From the NCBI GenBank assembly GCA_016783425.1, contig JADHWP010000003.1:1-41320 (forward strand): 41,320 nt of DNA. Reading direction: 5' to 3'. A model generated the notes under the pieces. That model searched no databases. It was not told the DNA's origin and saw nothing but the letters and a program-made list of their open reading frames with translations. The number at the start of each line of letters is the position of its first letter. The first letter of the stretch is position 1. The stretch is from Candidatus Shapirobacteria bacterium (lineage in GTDB: Bacteria; Patescibacteriota; Microgenomatia; UBA12405; BS750m-G30). The translations under genes were made by a program, and so were the position numbers. Positions 41,055-41,320 of the stretch are shown piece by piece.

Positions 41055-41234
41055 AACTCACCTCTAAGGAGAAACTCCGCCAGGAATGATAGAATTCAAC
41101 TAATAAAGGGTGGATTTTTAATTCAGGAGGCGTTTTTGCCGTGGTTGCGAGCTTACTCCCTATTTTTAGGAATTTGTAAAAACTACTTTTCTTTTTTTTG
41201 AAAAAAGGACATTGAAGGCCTCCAAAAAACCAAG

Positions 41235-41252
41235 CCTCCCCATCAGGGGAGG
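41235..41252. terminator. GC-rich hairpin near the right edge
   Basis: CCTCCCC (41235-41241), a four-base loop and GGGGAGG (41246-41252) pair perfectly. On the minus strand the stem is followed by CTTGGTTTTTT, so it could end a leftward unit entering from beyond the window. Confidence 0.4.
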
Positions 41253-41320
41253 AACTTCGTCACTATCCAAAACCGCTAAGGGTATTTTTTTCTTCCATTT
41301 ACCTAAGCGAATAGGAAATT

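Overview
The window looks like part of an AT-rich, streamlined bacterial genome of the Candidate Phyla Radiation (Patescibacteria), possibly Microgenomates. The reasons are the mix of genes (a PrgI / split VirB4 type IV secretion-like cluster, two class A penicillin-binding proteins, DUF4349, LytR_C, a membrane spermidine-synthase-like protein, several small toxin-antitoxin pairs), a 23S rRNA gene swollen by several insertions, and many short proteins without recognisable relatives. The phylum call is an inference; no 16S gene is present to test it. The genetic code appears standard: TAA, TAG and TGA all end recognisable full-length genes.

Layout. 0.1-2.3 kb: an unknown protein, a NUDIX hydrolase, and a Panacea antitoxin followed by a RelE-like toxin gene broken by an in-frame TAG. 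2.3-6.1 kb: leftward genes for a membrane spermidine-synthase-like protein, a LytR_C protein, an unknown protein and a GNAT acetyltransferase. 6.2-9.2 kb: a membrane-anchored MEMO-AMMECR1 fusion followed by two convergent PIN-domain toxin-antitoxin pairs. The first pair is flanked by exact 23-bp direct repeats derived from the 3' end of the AMMECR1 gene. 9.2-16.5 kb: a sigma factor with region 2 only, a cupin, a two-gene 2-oxoacid:ferredoxin oxidoreductase, DUF4349, NIF3, endonuclease IV, tRNA-Val, small proteins and a MazG-like protein. 16.5-19 kb: two ABC-2 permeases and a methyltransferase. 19-24.1 kb: ribosomal protein S1, then a leftward tRNA-Ala/23S rRNA unit with its own consensus promoter but no 16S and no 5S. 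24.3-29.2 kb: class II aldolase, PfkB kinase, a beta-lactamase-fold protein and a PBP1A. 29.3-34.6 kb: a DUF1704 (MATCAP-like) metallopeptidase, DUF1653, a peptidase E-like protein, a HepT/MntA pair and a second PBP1A. 34.8-40.3 kb: VirB4 carrying a 666-residue intein in its Walker A motif, a separate VirB4/TraC N-terminal protein, and PrgI. 40.6-41.1 kb: one more unknown protein.

Common themes. Many leftward and rightward genes have a -10 box that ends 5-6 bases (sometimes 9-12) before the start codon, often as an extended TGn-TAnnnT. This points to widespread leaderless mRNAs, alongside a smaller set of genes with strong AAAGGAGG Shine-Dalgarno sites and ordinary leaders. Envelope building (two PBP1A, beta-lactamase-fold protein, LytR_C, DUF4349) and DNA/protein transfer (PrgI/VirB4) dominate the right half. 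Palindromic and AT-rich repeats recur in spacers and inside variable helices of the 23S rRNA. Spacers not listed as features (1-134, 633-876) showed me no gene.
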